Of a DNA stretch of 64,000 bases, positions 43,099-54,180 are shown one piece after another. Below the pieces are notes generated by a model. That model ran no database searches and was not told the DNA's origin. It saw nothing but the letters and a program-made list of their open reading frames with translations. Origin of the DNA: Calliphora vicina (taxonomy: Eukaryota; Arthropoda; Insecta; Diptera; Calliphoridae); NCBI RefSeq assembly GCF_958450345.1, contig NC_088780.1, positions 111,054,226-111,118,225 of the forward strand, given 5' to 3'. The translations under genes were made by a program, and so were the position numbers. Position 1 is the first letter of the stretch; the number at the start of each line of letters is the position of its first letter.

Positions 43099-43628
43099 CA
43101 GTGAATTTCACTTAAAATCGTACACCATCGTAGTCAAATTTTATTCATTAGTTTTAGAAAGTTGATGTTTTGGAAATATTTTAAAATGCTATTTTTATAT
43201 TGCGTGTGCTATTACCTATCAGAAAATTGGATATAATTTGAATTGCCCTTATCTACAAATTAAAAAGTTGGGTCAGTGCCCAGAATATCAACGCTTCATT
43301 TAAAATCGTAAAGGCACTAAAAAATAGCAAATGATACCCTACAAAGTATTAGGATTATTTAATATTAACATTTTTTTAATTTTTAAAGTTTTAATTATAA
43401 TTTAATATAATTGTACGAATTTAAGTGAAATATGAATTTTGTGATGTTCTTTAATTTTCATCAATATTTTTTTAACGAATTGAGGTTTTGTTAACTTTTT
43501 TGATGAAATACATATTTTTTGTTCCAATTAATAAAATGACTTTTAATTTTTTATATAATCACCTATTATTGCCTGTATAATTGCATAATATTTAAAAAAA
43601 TATGTACGATTTTGAGTGACACTCACTG
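43099..43628. mobile_element. Tc1/mariner-type MITE, 530 bp
   Basis: The left end CAGTGAATTTCACTTAAAAT at 43099 and the right end CACTCACTG at 43628 are inverted repeats over about 26 bp, with TCGTACA as inner word. TA flanks both sides (43097-43098, 43629-43630). Internal 'TTAAAATCGTA' and 'TTTAAGTGAAAT' copies resemble repeated subterminal binding sites. There is no coding sequence. Confidence 0.75.
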
Positions 43629-43630
43629 TA

Positions 43631-43890
43631 CATTCAATATTATTGACTATTTTTTTTCTGTGTGATTATTTAATAATTCACACTTAATATAACTGTTGAT
43701 TTAAAATATACATTAAACTAATTACTAATGGTCACATGTTACAATTATTGCAACTTTTAAATTACTTTTAACACCCAAGCAAATATCAACGTGACAGTCT
43801 ATTAATAGCAGTGGAAATAAAAAGGAACCAACTAACACCAGTCAGTTGAACTACACTGACATATGAAAAACGTGCAATTTAATTTGTGTA
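43631..43890. other. AT-rich spacer, nothing recognised
   Basis: No feature could be supported. Confidence 0.4.
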
Positions 43891-45680
43891 GTCTAGGGTT
43901 ACCCTAATTTTGCACTTTTTGCACTTTCGATGCACTTAAGGTCCAAAATTATTCACCGTAATGTAGAGGTTTTACATTTTATATGACGTTAGAGTTTTGG
44001 GTCAATGTAGCAATAATAAAAACAAATTACATGTTTTAAAAAATTCCATTTAAAAATAGTTTTTTTATTTCATTCATAAATTTTATGAAATCTATACCAT
44101 TAAATTAGATACCAAACAAAATCATAAAATTTCATGTATATTTAAAAAACTTAATAAAATTGTTTTTGAATCTATCAAACGCTACTTGCTGATTGAAACA
44201 TAAATTTGATCTGTTGTACTTTTTATGAGTTAGGGGGAGGGTCGATTTGAAATTGGCGGATTTCGAGGAAATTTAGTTTTTGCTTACAAAACTGTTAAAA
44301 TTATTTCTTACAATTATATTTGGTAGCCTATTTTCAAATATTAAATTTCAGATTGTTTCTTTGCGTGTTCCTAAAAATTTGTAGGTCATTGTTAACCCTT
44401 TCATATCGGGGGTCAAAATTATCCAAAACAGCAAATTTTTACCTATACACTAAAAATTCTTAAAAACTAAAAATATGATGAAATTTGTTCGAATTTTTGC
44501 ACTCTATTGAAGCGTGACTGTTGAAGTATAATAAGTATGTTTTTACTTACCATATCACAGTGGGGCAGAATCAGAATTGTTTGGACATAAATCTGGCATT
44601 TATAAACGGTTTTACGATAATTTGACGTGAGTGTAGCCAAGGAGTATTCGATTTTAGGTTATTAAAATCCTCCAGGGGCGGCGCTATGGGGGCGCAAAGT
44701 TGGGTATCTTAGACGTGTGAAATTGTTAAACACCTGCAAAATTTTTTTCTCATCCGATATAAGAGATTTTTTTTATTTTTAGAAAACGCTTGAAAAATAT
44801 GATTGCGTGTGCTATTTATCTCTTACAATTTCCGAGTTATCGGCATTTCAAAATTGAAATTTTAAAATTTTGCCATACCTTGGTTCGCTTTTTTAATTTT
44901 GGACCGAATGGACTTGATTTTTTTTTGTTAGTTAGACAACTAAATTACCAATAATATACAAAAGATTTCAGAGCAATGTCAATTATGGATCCAAATACAA
45001 TTAAAACAAAAGTAGATTTTTGCTGATTTTTGGTGAAAAGGTGACTTAACTCTTTTTTTATTTAAAAAAAACTTTCTTTAAGAACATATAACATTTTTAT
45101 ATTTTCTGTAAGGTTTCTTTACGAGAATATTTTGGTATAAAAAACATGTCCAATTTTCTGAATATGTAGCCCCTACGCCCATTGGAATTTGGTCTCCAAA
45201 AAAGTGATTGCAAATAGTTCATTTGTGTTGAAAATGGTAAGAATCGGAATAAATCAATTTTTTTATACAAAACCTAACACATTTGAAATTTATCGAGTTA
45301 TTGTAATATTATAAATTATTTTAAATAATGAAATAGATTCATCTGTTTTTACTTTCGTCAACATCTTCTATATCACAAAATTTAGATTACTATTACTTGT
45401 TTAAACATAAAGGGTATTAATAACGATCAAATATATAGCTTATTTAATACATAATTGTGATTCTGCCAATATTTCATCACCATATTTTTCCAATACGACC
45501 TCCCCGTCACATGTGGACCCTACAATATCTTTTTCGGAATCCTTTCCAAAATCAGTCGGTCTTCTTTTTACTGAATAACTTAAATTTATTTTTGTACCCA
45601 CCATCAAATAAGATAGATAGATGTCAGAGAACTTTTATCGAAATTCCAAAAAGTGCAAAATAAGGAACACCCTAGTGTAC
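43891..45680. mobile_element. TACATTAGGGTGG family member, long copy
   Basis: The left region CTAGGGTTACCCTAATTTTG with TTTTGCACTTTTT at about 43911, and the right region ending AACACCCTAGTGTACA at about 45681 preceded by AAAAAGTGCAAAATAAGG, are inverted relative to each other. The interior 'ATTTGAAATTGGCGGATTTC' block (44249-44268) also occurs at 18781 and in changed form at 13052. A large part of the centre (44500-45450) has no counterpart in the window and could be further insertions. Confidence 0.5.
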
Positions 45681-46509
45681 ACATACAATTGTTTTAACAC
45701 TTTTTGTATATTTCAGAAAAGCAACAACAGCAAGTAAAAACGTTGGCAACAAAATATAAACATTACAGTTTACATGATATTGCAAACACTTTAAGGTAAA
45801 TAAATAAGTTATGTTTCCTATTCCCTGCTCTAATGTGATATGCTAACGAAATAAGTATCCCACCCAACAGCAAATCAATAGGTGAGCCTCAAAAGTGAGT
45901 AAACAGCTGTGAATTATTTGACTTTTTTTAAGATAATGAAAATCATAAAATCCATTTATCGATTGAAATTCAAAAGTTTCGGTTTGTTGCAGATTAGAAC
46001 GTATATTAGATTTGGTTCTAAAAAACGGTTTAGGTTGGACTCTAATGTTTTTCATTACCTTAAAAAATTAATATAATTTACTGGTGTTTACTGTCTTTTG
46101 ACGCCCATAGTAGGGGGCAATTCGGTTTTATTATAGTCCATATAGTTCGGAAATATTAACAGTTTTTCTTGATCACTTCTTTGAGTACTTTTTTTATTAG
46201 CAAACATAGTGAAATAACGATATTCTTAAAGTTAAAACTTCAAAAAATCATAAGTATATTGTTTTAAAAGTGATTTTAAAATTGTTTATATTTTTTTTAA
46301 AAATTTACTTGTTTTGCCTTTTAAACAAACATTTTTTTCAACAAATTTGAAGGCAGAAAAATAAGTTTTTCTTATTTTATTGAAAAGAAAATTCATACAA
46401 AAGTAGATTTCCAAAACATGTAAGTAAATAAAAATATTTTAAAAGAAAGACAGAGTCAAAAAAAAACTGTTCCAGCCAAAACTTATGGTTGGTCCAAAAA
46501 ATTATTATT
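45681..46509. other. AT-rich stretch with a mariner-tip-like word
   Basis: 'TTCCAGCCAAAACTTATGGT' at about 46470 repeats the word at 4851. The rest is unassigned. Confidence 0.4.
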
Positions 46510-48098
46510 TTTATACCCTACCACCATAAGTGGTGAATGAGGGTATATGATGTATAAGTTTGTCATTCCGTGTGTAACATTGAGAAATATTCATCTGGGT
46601 CTCAGATGAACAAAGTATATATATTATTGATCCTTATGAAATTCTAAGTCGATTGAGCTATGTCCGTCTGTCTGTCTGTGTAAAACACGCTCACGTCCCA
46701 AATAGACAAACAAAATTTGTAAACTTGCAAGAAAAATTTTTATTGTTCTCCTAAGCAGTTTGGTATTGAAAATCAGCAAAATCGGTTTAGTGGAACCAGA
46801 GTTATGAACCAAAATGTGAGACAACCTAAAAAAAACATGTGATTTTAAAATTGTTTTTGTTATTTGTGCAAATATATTGCAGATAATACCATAAAATTTT
46901 ACACACGTTATTTTTATGTTAAAGGGACTAACTCTGGTAAAAATTATAGGAATCGGTCCATGATTTCTCCTAGCCCCCATACAAATTTCTTCCCGAAATA
47001 TGGTTCTAAGGTCTGTAAATGCCTATTAAATTGTAGTATCCACACAAAATTCCGGAAAAATTAGTTTCGTGTTTAAAAAAATCACAACACCAAATTTTTT
47101 GTGGATCGGCCGATATTTGACCATAGCCCCCATATAAAGTTCACTTCCGAAAACCACTTAAATAAGCATAAATGTCTTATAAATATCGCTATTAAGTTTA
47201 AATTCGTCATAAATAGTCCCGATATATACCAAAATCGCTATACCTAAATCTATGAAGATCGGCCAATAATTGGTTATAGCTCCCATATAAGGACCACTTC
47301 CAAAAAACACATTAACCTACATAAATATCAATATCAAAACAAAATTTTATACAAATCTCTAATTTGTATTTAGAAATCATACTACAGAATTTTGTGAATA
47401 TCGGTCCATATTTGACCATAGCTCCCATATAAGGTCCACTTCTAAAAATCAGTTAAGTACTCATAAATCTCTTATAAATAGCTTTATCATGCTAAAATTC
47501 GACATAAATAATAAGCATATACATAGAAATTACTGTACCAAATTTTAAGCAGATTCACCGATAATTGGTCATAGTTCCTCTATAAGGCCCATTTCCCAAA
47601 AAGAAATTAACCTTAATAAATATTTAAAACAAATCGATATCAAAATGAAATTACGCACAGATCAGTAATTTGTATCCAGCAATCATACTACTGTGAATAT
47701 CGGTCCATATTTAACGATAGCTCCCATATAAGGTCCACTCCAGAAAATCACTAAACTTCTCATAAATTTCTAACAAATATCTTGAAATTTGTCTAAAGAT
47801 ATTTGTATACCTTTTTTTATACTCTGTTTCTTCACTTGAGGTTAAAAAGGAAAAATGTTGATTCAAACGTATTAACTTATTATTAGGTATATAAATTGTT
47901 AAATTTCATACGTTCTAATAGGAATTTCAATTATAAATTGCTGAATTAGATACAATTTTTTGTACATTTAAAATAAAATATCTTCTGCGTAAACTAGTCT
48001 TACTAACCATTGTTATATTATTTCAGTTGTTATACCATCATATTTAGGTGGAGGGTATTTAAGATTCGGCACGGCCGAATATAGTACTCTTACTTGTT
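46510..48098 (-). repeat. Hairpin-headed repeat family H, longest copy
   Basis: It opens TATACCCTACCACCATAAG and ends with the perfect hairpin head ATTCGGC-ACG-GCCGAAT at 48064-48080, then TACTCTTACTTGTTT. Five internal units of 143-153 bp are marked by 'ATAGCTCCCATATAAGG' type words near 47122, 47275, 47418, 47570 and 47717. The head is read on the minus strand. A chance 118-codon frame (46624-46980, minus) follows the repeat and is not protein-like. Confidence 0.8.
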
Positions 48099-48111
48099 TT
48101 TAATCACGTTA

Positions 48112-48150
48112 CACAGTGCTTTGTTTTCATATAGGCAATGGACAAAAATA
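48112..48150 (+). repeat. Transib-type element 2, left terminus (23-type, RSS-like)
   Basis: Heptamer CACAGTG (48112-48118), 23-base spacer (48119-48141), then ACAAAAATA (48142-48150). The last matches the RSS nonamer consensus ACAAAAACC at seven of nine positions. Confidence 0.85.
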
Positions 48151-49654
48151 GAAGGAGTTATTGCAGACGAATAAAAATTAGTGGAATATTACCTTTTGGT
48201 AAGATTAAGAAAAAATATAATTCTTGAAAAAATCCGTGAAAGGACACGGGTACCTCCCATATATCCTGAACATATAATTTTGAATAAAATTCACAGTTAT
48301 ACTCCTAACATTTTAAAATTTGGTTATAATCATTTTAATAAAGCTATTGTTGTTTGTGAAAATTTTTATTACAATCGCAGCACGGATTCGGGTGGCAGCC
48401 ATACATCCTTTTTTTAAAAAACCTATAAACCTGAATAAAATTATTCATTTTCAGAAATTATTGTTCTCTTATAATACCAGATTAATTTAGTTATTAACAT
48501 TTCAATTCTAGCAAGGATTTACATAACTGCCATATATCCTTTTTTAAAAAAAATACTGAAATATTGTATATATTTTCTAAATTCGGAAGGACGGATGGAC
48601 GGACATTTTCAAATGTTGATAGCCTTATGGTTCAGCTGTAATATTAGAATCTGGATATTGGATTATACTTTAAGTGTTCCTAATATCAGCAGAAGCTCAT
48701 ATTAATATCTCAATCTGAGGATATGTAGGTTATATTCAATTATTGAGTTACTTACATTTACGGTAAAAATGTATTATTTATAGGTGCCATCAAAAACAAT
48801 TTTTTTTTAAAGTTCTAGTCAAAACGGACAAATAATGATTTCACATTATAATAAACAAGAGATAGGCATTAGATAAACTTAAAGAAAAATTAAAATTGAT
48901 TAACACGTTTTTTTTCAAAATTAAATCAAACTTTGGAATTTTTTTTGATTTCAGCAAAAAAACATACAACATCAAGAACCAAATAAAGACATATTAATAC
49001 ACTTTATGCCATTAAACTACTTTTGTTAAATAACGCAATATTTCTTAGTTATTTAAAAGAAAAAACGGTATTATTTTATAAAACACCAAAAATTTGGAGC
49101 TATTTCCCCAAACCATCAAATTGAAAATTTAGGAAATGGTAATTTATACATTTAAACAAAAACAAAATTTTAATAGTTTTCATACGAAAGGACAACTAAT
49201 GATTACATTTTCTTATAGATAATATTTATGGCTATTCTATAGTAAAACATAATCGAAATAGATTAACACGTATTTTACTAATATTCCAACAAAGTTTTAG
49301 AATTTCAGGCTTAAAATAAAAAAAATTTTAATTATTAAAAATTGCCCAGATTAAACCGTTAAACATTTTTTGACAAAAACAGTAATTTTCCATAATTCCA
49401 CATTCATATTCTTTCATTTGCAGCCAATCGCGAGTTTATATATTTTAAAACGAACTTTTAACAATGATTTTAGTTAACCTTAAAAAAAATATATTTTTCT
49501 CCATAAAATTTATGTTGAAAATGTACTAACTTTAGCGACCTCTAGTGACGACAAAAATAGATATTTATAAAAAAGTCTTTTTTACACGAATGAGTTATTT
49601 AGTTGTCTATTGAAAAATAAATTTCATTAACATCAAAGACATGATCTTGTTTTT

Positions 49655-49683
49655 GATTTTTGTCCATTGAACAAAGCACTGTG
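49655..49683 (-). repeat. Transib-type element 2, right terminus (13-type, RSS-like)
   Basis: Read inward on the minus strand: heptamer CACAGTG (49683-49677), 13-base spacer (49676-49664), then ACAAAAATC (49663-49655), which matches the RSS nonamer at eight of nine positions. The spacer equals the left spacer with ten bases removed from its middle. Confidence 0.85.
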
Positions 49684-49845
49684 CGTTAGCTTCTAAAAAT
49701 ATGTCAGATATTATCTTTTCTAAATCATTAATTTTCAACTGTTATTTCGGTCCAAAAAAAATTACGTGAACAAATATTTAAAACACAAAAGATCTAACAT
49801 ACAAAATTCCCCAAAAAGTTTCTTGTGTGGCAAGTCATATGCATA

Positions 49846-50660
49846 TGGGCAATTCCACGAGAATGACAACCACGGCACGAAAAAACGAAAACCCTTGAAA
49901 CTTTTTTTCAAGATGAAAACACTAAAATGTTACTATGTGTAGGTATTTATAGCTTATTAAAACATCTCAAGTGCAAAAATAATAGTTTATTTTATTTATT
50001 ATTAATTTAGTTTTAAAATATTTAATATTTCTGAATTTAATTGCTATGTTTTAGGCTGAATGACGGCGAAAACTAAGCTCCCAATTGGGATTTAGTATGA
50101 ACTGAATTTTACCCTGATTGGTTTTTTGCTATTATCACATTGTTTTTTGAAAACGAATATATATTTTCTATTTATTTTTTTTAGTTTTTGTATACATATC
50201 TTTATAGAATATATATTTATATTTTTATAGAATATATATGGTTTTACTATAAGAGAAAAATCTGTCACGTACGTTATTAAATTTTATTTACTATAAAATC
50301 ATCCAATGATTGTTTTTATTTAAATATGACGGATTGTAAAGGAAAAATGTTTGGTTTAGTGTAAGAAATTAATATAAAACATAACGCCTCTCACGATTCG
50401 CAAGTTTTTGAATACATGTACCACAAAATTGCTTGCGTTTTATGTCACGTACGATATACCCTTATTTCTCTCGATATTTTGGACAACAATGTTTGGAAAG
50501 TTCGTATTATTTTTTTAAAATAAAGTTACACTCTGAATGGTACATAAAGACCAAATTACTTTTCAGATACTCTTATTTTTGCAAAATCCATTCCACTCTA
50601 TAGGCGTACAACTGTCACGTACGATGACATGGAATAGCATTATATGCATTTGTGACATCA
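49846..50660 (+). repeat. Dispersed repeat family A, copy 4 (longest)
   Basis: It runs from GGGCAATTCCACGAGAATG through 'GACGGCGAAAACTAAGCTCC' (50063) and 'GTCACGTACGTTATTAAATT' to 'GTCACGTACGATGACATGGA'. It unites blocks seen separately in the copies at 231, 12366 and 19833 and is the best guide to the family's full length, at least 0.8 kb. Confidence 0.75.
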
Positions 50661-50775
50661 AGAACGATAAACACAGAAATATACGTAGTGTCTACATAAA
50701 CGGTTTTTAGCTTTCTTAAAATAGTACAGAGTGCCTTCATATTTCTGGACCGATTTGGCGCCGTACCATCCCGAT
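50661..50775 (+). pseudogene. Mariner transposase fragment (FWTDLAPYH)
   Basis: The segment matches 5740-5855: 'GTGTCTACATAAACGGTTTT', then SYFWTDLAPYH at 50737-50769. Only the catalytic-core block survives, directly after a family A copy. This suggests family A sequences and this mariner type may be parts of one old element. Confidence 0.6.
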
Positions 50776-51200
50776 TTTTAATAAAAAAATATTATTTTTT
50801 TTTAGGCAATATATTGTCTTAATAAAAACTTTATGTCGAATTTGTTTTCGAAATAAGTAGCATCAAATGTTGTCGACTAACTTCTTTTTCTTTTTCATTT
50901 CCGTAGCAGCAATTTAAAATTATCATTTCAAAACATCGTTTTTAATTTTTTTTTTTTAAATATCAAAAATTCATTAACTGTGTGATAAGCATCTATATTT
51001 TTTCATTGTAAGTTGGATTTATAAACGATTTAATCGCAGAAGGATTTTATAACTTCACATACGCAGATTTAATCACAGAAGGATTTTATAACTTCACATA
51101 CGCAGTACTGCTCTTCACAGTCATTTATTACGAGTTGGATGCTAATTTACAGCACGATAAGCAATTTGATGATTTTGTAATTCAAGTCGCATGTTATATA
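50776..51200. other. AT-rich stretch with a 33-bp direct repeat
   Basis: 'AGAAGGATTTTATAACTTCA' with the following CATACGCAG occurs twice, at about 51037 and 51076. Otherwise nothing is recognised. Confidence 0.5.
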
Positions 51201-52850
51201 CAGTCAGCGTCTAAAGAAAGTGTACAACTTGTTTTTACATTTAAAACATTTTATTTACATATTAAAAAACTATTTGTTCTGCAGTTCTAGTATATTTAAC
51301 AAAACATTTAATTGTTCTCTTGCAATATATAAACAAAAAACTAAACTAGTTCAACTGCAACAAAAACAGTAACAACAAAACCAAAAATACTCAATTTTTA
51401 ACGCGTCAAAAGAAAGTGTACAGTTTAGGGAAATTAGAAGAAAAAACGTGTTTAGTATTTTATTTGACATCTTTTGGGTTTTAAAACAGTTTCAAGCCTC
51501 CTTGGCATTGTTTCTACCAATTTTGATGTCACCGATGTTGGAATGTTGAACCACTCTTCCTGCAGGATTTCGTGTAGAGAGTCATTGCTGGTAATATTTC
51601 ATTTTCTGATCTGTCTGTCCAAATGCTACCACAGATGTTCAATGGGATTAATGTTCGGTGCCTGTGGGGGTTGTTCCAGTTGTTTCGGTGTATGATACAA
51701 CAACCATTCTTTAACAAGTTAAGAAGTATGCTTCGGATAGTTGTCCTGTTGGAAGATCCAGGTTCGGTCTAGATTTAATTTTCTAATGATGGGTTCCATA
51801 TTTTCTATAAGAATGTTTAGGTAATCGGTTTTGCTCATCAAACTATCAATAAATATGAGTTTTCCCATGCCACTTGCCGCCATACACCCCCACACCATCA
51901 CCTAACCACCACCATGCTTTACGGTGGATAGTACATTTTTTGGTCGAACTCTTGATTTTTGCTTCTCCAAATTTTACTCCTTTTTTTACTTCCGAAAATC
52001 TCAAACTTGCTTTCGTCCGTAAACAGCACATTATTCCAAAACAATTTTCTTGGTTTTTATACCTGTTTGCGAATTCTCGAAGTCGCTCTTTATTTCGTTT
52101 GGAAATGTGAGGTTATTCTCTCGGAACTCCACCATATAGAGCATTTGGGTGTAGCGCTCGGCGAACCGTACTGTTACTAACTCTCACTCCAGACGAATCT
52201 GTTAATTCTTCGCATAATTTTACTGCACTTACTGTGAATACTTTCTTCACTGCTCTCACAATCGATCGTATTTCAAGGTTGTTAAGGCGTTTTGGTGTTC
52301 CGGCACGTTGCTGATCTTCTAAAATTCTAAATTTGTTTGTTTGTCTATAATTTTTTTTACAATATTATGGCTTCTTTCTATTATAGAGGAGATTTCACGT
52401 GACGATTTGCCTTCATTTTTAAATTTTATGACTTACTTTCTTGTTTCAATTGCAGTTTGTTTTCCCATTTTGGTTTTAAAGTTCTCGCGATCAAACAAGA
52501 AAAGCTACTATCTTAAAATCTCATGAGACTAGCAGCAAGATCCACAAAAAATTATAATCTAGGCAAAAATAAAGAATAACAATATATTTTTTTATGTAGC
52601 TAGAAAAATCTTATTGCAATTCTAAATGTGTACACTTTTTTCTGACGCGTTAAAAATGGAGTATTTTTGGTTTTGTTGTTACTGTTTTTGTTGCAGTTGA
52701 AATAGTTTAGTTTTTTGTTTATATATTGTAAGAGAACAATTAAGTGTTTTGTTAAATATACTAGAACTGGAGAAAAAATTGTTTTTTAATATGTAAATAA
52801 AACGTTTTAAATGTAAAAACAAGTTGTACACTTTCTTTTGACGCTGACTG
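51201..52850 (-). mobile_element. Tc1-family transposon with 222-bp IR/DR termini
   Basis: The element begins CAGTCAGCGTC at 51201 and ends with its reverse complement at 52850. TA lies on both sides (51199-51200, 52851-52852). Each terminal repeat is 222 bp long (51201-51422 and 52629-52850). Each carries an outer and an inner copy of the direct repeat GTCNAAAGAAAGTGTACA: 51209-51226 and 51405-51422 on the left, 52629-52646 and 52825-52842 on the right. This is the IR/DR arrangement of Minos- and Sleeping Beauty-like Tc1 elements. The length of 1650 bp is normal for an autonomous Tc1, and the transposase lies on the minus strand. Confidence 0.95.
51452..52468 (-). pseudogene. Tc1 transposase (DD34E), near full length, several lesions
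   Basis: From ATG at 52468-52466 (MGKQTAIETRK) to TAA at 51454-51452 the span is 1017 bp, the usual Tc1 size of about 340 codons. The N-terminal helix-turn-helix part includes NEGKSSREISSIIERSHNI. The middle has GTPKRLNN and VSNSTVRRAL, the second DNA-binding helix. The catalytic part has NNVLFTDESKFEIFGS (first Asp), VMVWGCMAASGMGKLIFID, WIFQQDNYPKHTS (second Asp) and NINPIEHLW (Glu). There are 34 positions between the second Asp and the Glu, as expected. It ends RLETVLKPKRCQIKY. Stops interrupt it after TRK, after PKHTS and after HLW, and there are frameshifts in between. All three catalytic acids are kept, so inactivation looks fairly recent. Confidence 0.9.
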
Positions 52851-52852
52851 TA

Positions 52853-53334
52853 TATTGTTTCTCGAGATTTATTTTCAAACTCCCGAATAAAAAAATAATT
52901 ATGCGGTTTAAAAATTTTAAAATTTTTTCTAATTATGAAAAAAACAGGTTTTTTAAAAAACAGAACAATGTCTAATGTTTTAAGAAGATTGCTACTTTGA
53001 ATTCAGAGAAGTCCTTACTTATTCACAATTTTATATCAAACCTAAAAGTATGTTGGGATGGATGCTGTACCACAAAAAGCCATCACTCTCTCGCTCCCTT
53101 TATATGCCAGTGAGTGTGAACTCGTCTATCTGTGTACTTTAATCAACAATATTTATTTTACTCTTCTGTATCATAAAGATGAATTGATTGCAGTCAATGA
53201 TTAACACAAACTAAAAATCAAACCACAGTGATGCAAACAACCTGAAACTCACAACAAGCTCAGGTTTCCATTGGGAGATGATTTAGCAGCGAAATACCAC
53301 AAAAAAATATCGACATAAAATTGAAAATAGATAT
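52853..53334. other. AT-rich stretch, nothing recognised
   Basis: No feature could be supported. Confidence 0.5.
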
Positions 53335-53342
53335 ACTGCTAC

Positions 53343-53737
53343 TAGAGTGTCCAAAAAACCGACAAATTTAAAAAAACCGGTTTCCGGTTTAACCGCAAAA
53401 AGTGTGTTTTTGAAAGACCGGTTAACCGGTTTGTTTAAATTTGTATTTAATGGAAATTTAGCATTTTTGAATTCTTTATGCAATTATTTTATATCTTTTA
53501 AGAAATGTTGTCAAATGCTATAATTTTCTATAAAATAAATCAATATTTTTAAAAATGGTATCAAAGTTTTTCATAAATATGTTTGAATGAGCTTTAGAAA
53601 ATATATTTCATTAAAACCGGTTAAACCTCTTACAAAAACCGGTTTGTCAAAAAACCGAAAAGTTAAAAAAACCGAAACCGGTGGAGTTTACAAAGATGAA
53701 AAAACCGGTTGACCGGTTTTCGGTTTTGGATACTCTA
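53343..53737. mobile_element. hAT MITE, 395 bp, CCGGTT-rich
   Basis: TAGAGTGTCC at 53343 and GGATACTCTA ending at 53737 are the ends. The target duplication is a perfect 8-bp ACTGCTAC (53335-53342, 53738-53745). Subterminal ACCGGTT motifs cluster at both ends, as in the larger hAT at 21063, but the rest differs. It is a second, related hAT family. Confidence 0.9.
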
Positions 53738-53809
53738 ACTGCTACTATCAGTACAAAAAGTTAAAAAAATAGCAAAGTTTTCTTATATTGATTTTTTCAA
53801 TACAATGAA

Positions 53810-54180
53810 TATGTCATGAAAAATCGAAAAAGCTGAAATTGTTTAGATTTATTGCTTTATCACAAAGATACATGTAATAGGAACAAAATGAGATATCGTT
53901 CATCGATGGATTCTTTTCTCAATAAAGTGAATTATCTTATTTTCACAAAATTGTATATTATGTAAATCTCAACTTTTCTAACTTTATTTTAATAATATTG
54001 GACTAACACTTTTTGAGTTATCATTAATTATGTGGAGAAACATCTAACAAAATTTATAATTTTATTAGAAATTTGTTAAAAAAATCTATCCATATAATTG
54101 AAAAATTTTACCATTTTTGTACTTGATACATCCAATCTATATAGTGGTTAGTCAAGCTTTTTATTGTTGTTGACCTGTGT
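53810..54180 (+). repeat. Dispersed repeat family B, short copy
   Basis: 'AAAATCGAAAAAGCTGAAAT', 'AAATGAGATATCGTTCAT', and 'GAGTTATCATTAATTATGTG' occur in the same order as at 28995-30345. The tip GTTGACCTGTGT is at about 54167-54178. Confidence 0.6.

Larger units (their letters stand above)
48112..49683. mobile_element. Non-autonomous Transib-type element, 1.57 kb
   Basis: CACAGTGCTTTGTT at 48112 and AACAAAGCACTGTG ending at 49683 are inverted termini, flanked by a perfect 5-bp duplication CGTTA (48107-48111, 49684-49688). Both tips carry the exact heptamer CACAGTG. The left end has 23 bases and the right end 13 bases between the heptamer and ACAAAAAT. No transposase motif is visible; the 78-codon frame at 48181-48417 is not recognised. 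It is therefore either an internally deleted or a wholly non-coding derivative. Its terminal sequence beyond the heptamer differs from the element at 39427, so it belongs to another Transib family. Confidence 0.85.

Noticed and set aside
44553..44590. CACAGTG followed 22 bp later by ACATAAATC, a possible third Transib end
   Set aside because: The only inverted partner found, around 45448-45466, shares GGCAGAATCA but has no heptamer at the matching place, and no 5-bp duplication was found.
46624..46980. 118-codon minus-strand frame
   Set aside because: It lies wholly in a hairpin-headed repeat, contains the GTCCGTCTGTCTG tract and has no domain-like features.
48181..48417. 78-codon frame as transposase of the second Transib-type element
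   Set aside because: No RAG1/Transib motif is present and the frame is short with ordinary AT-rich codon content.
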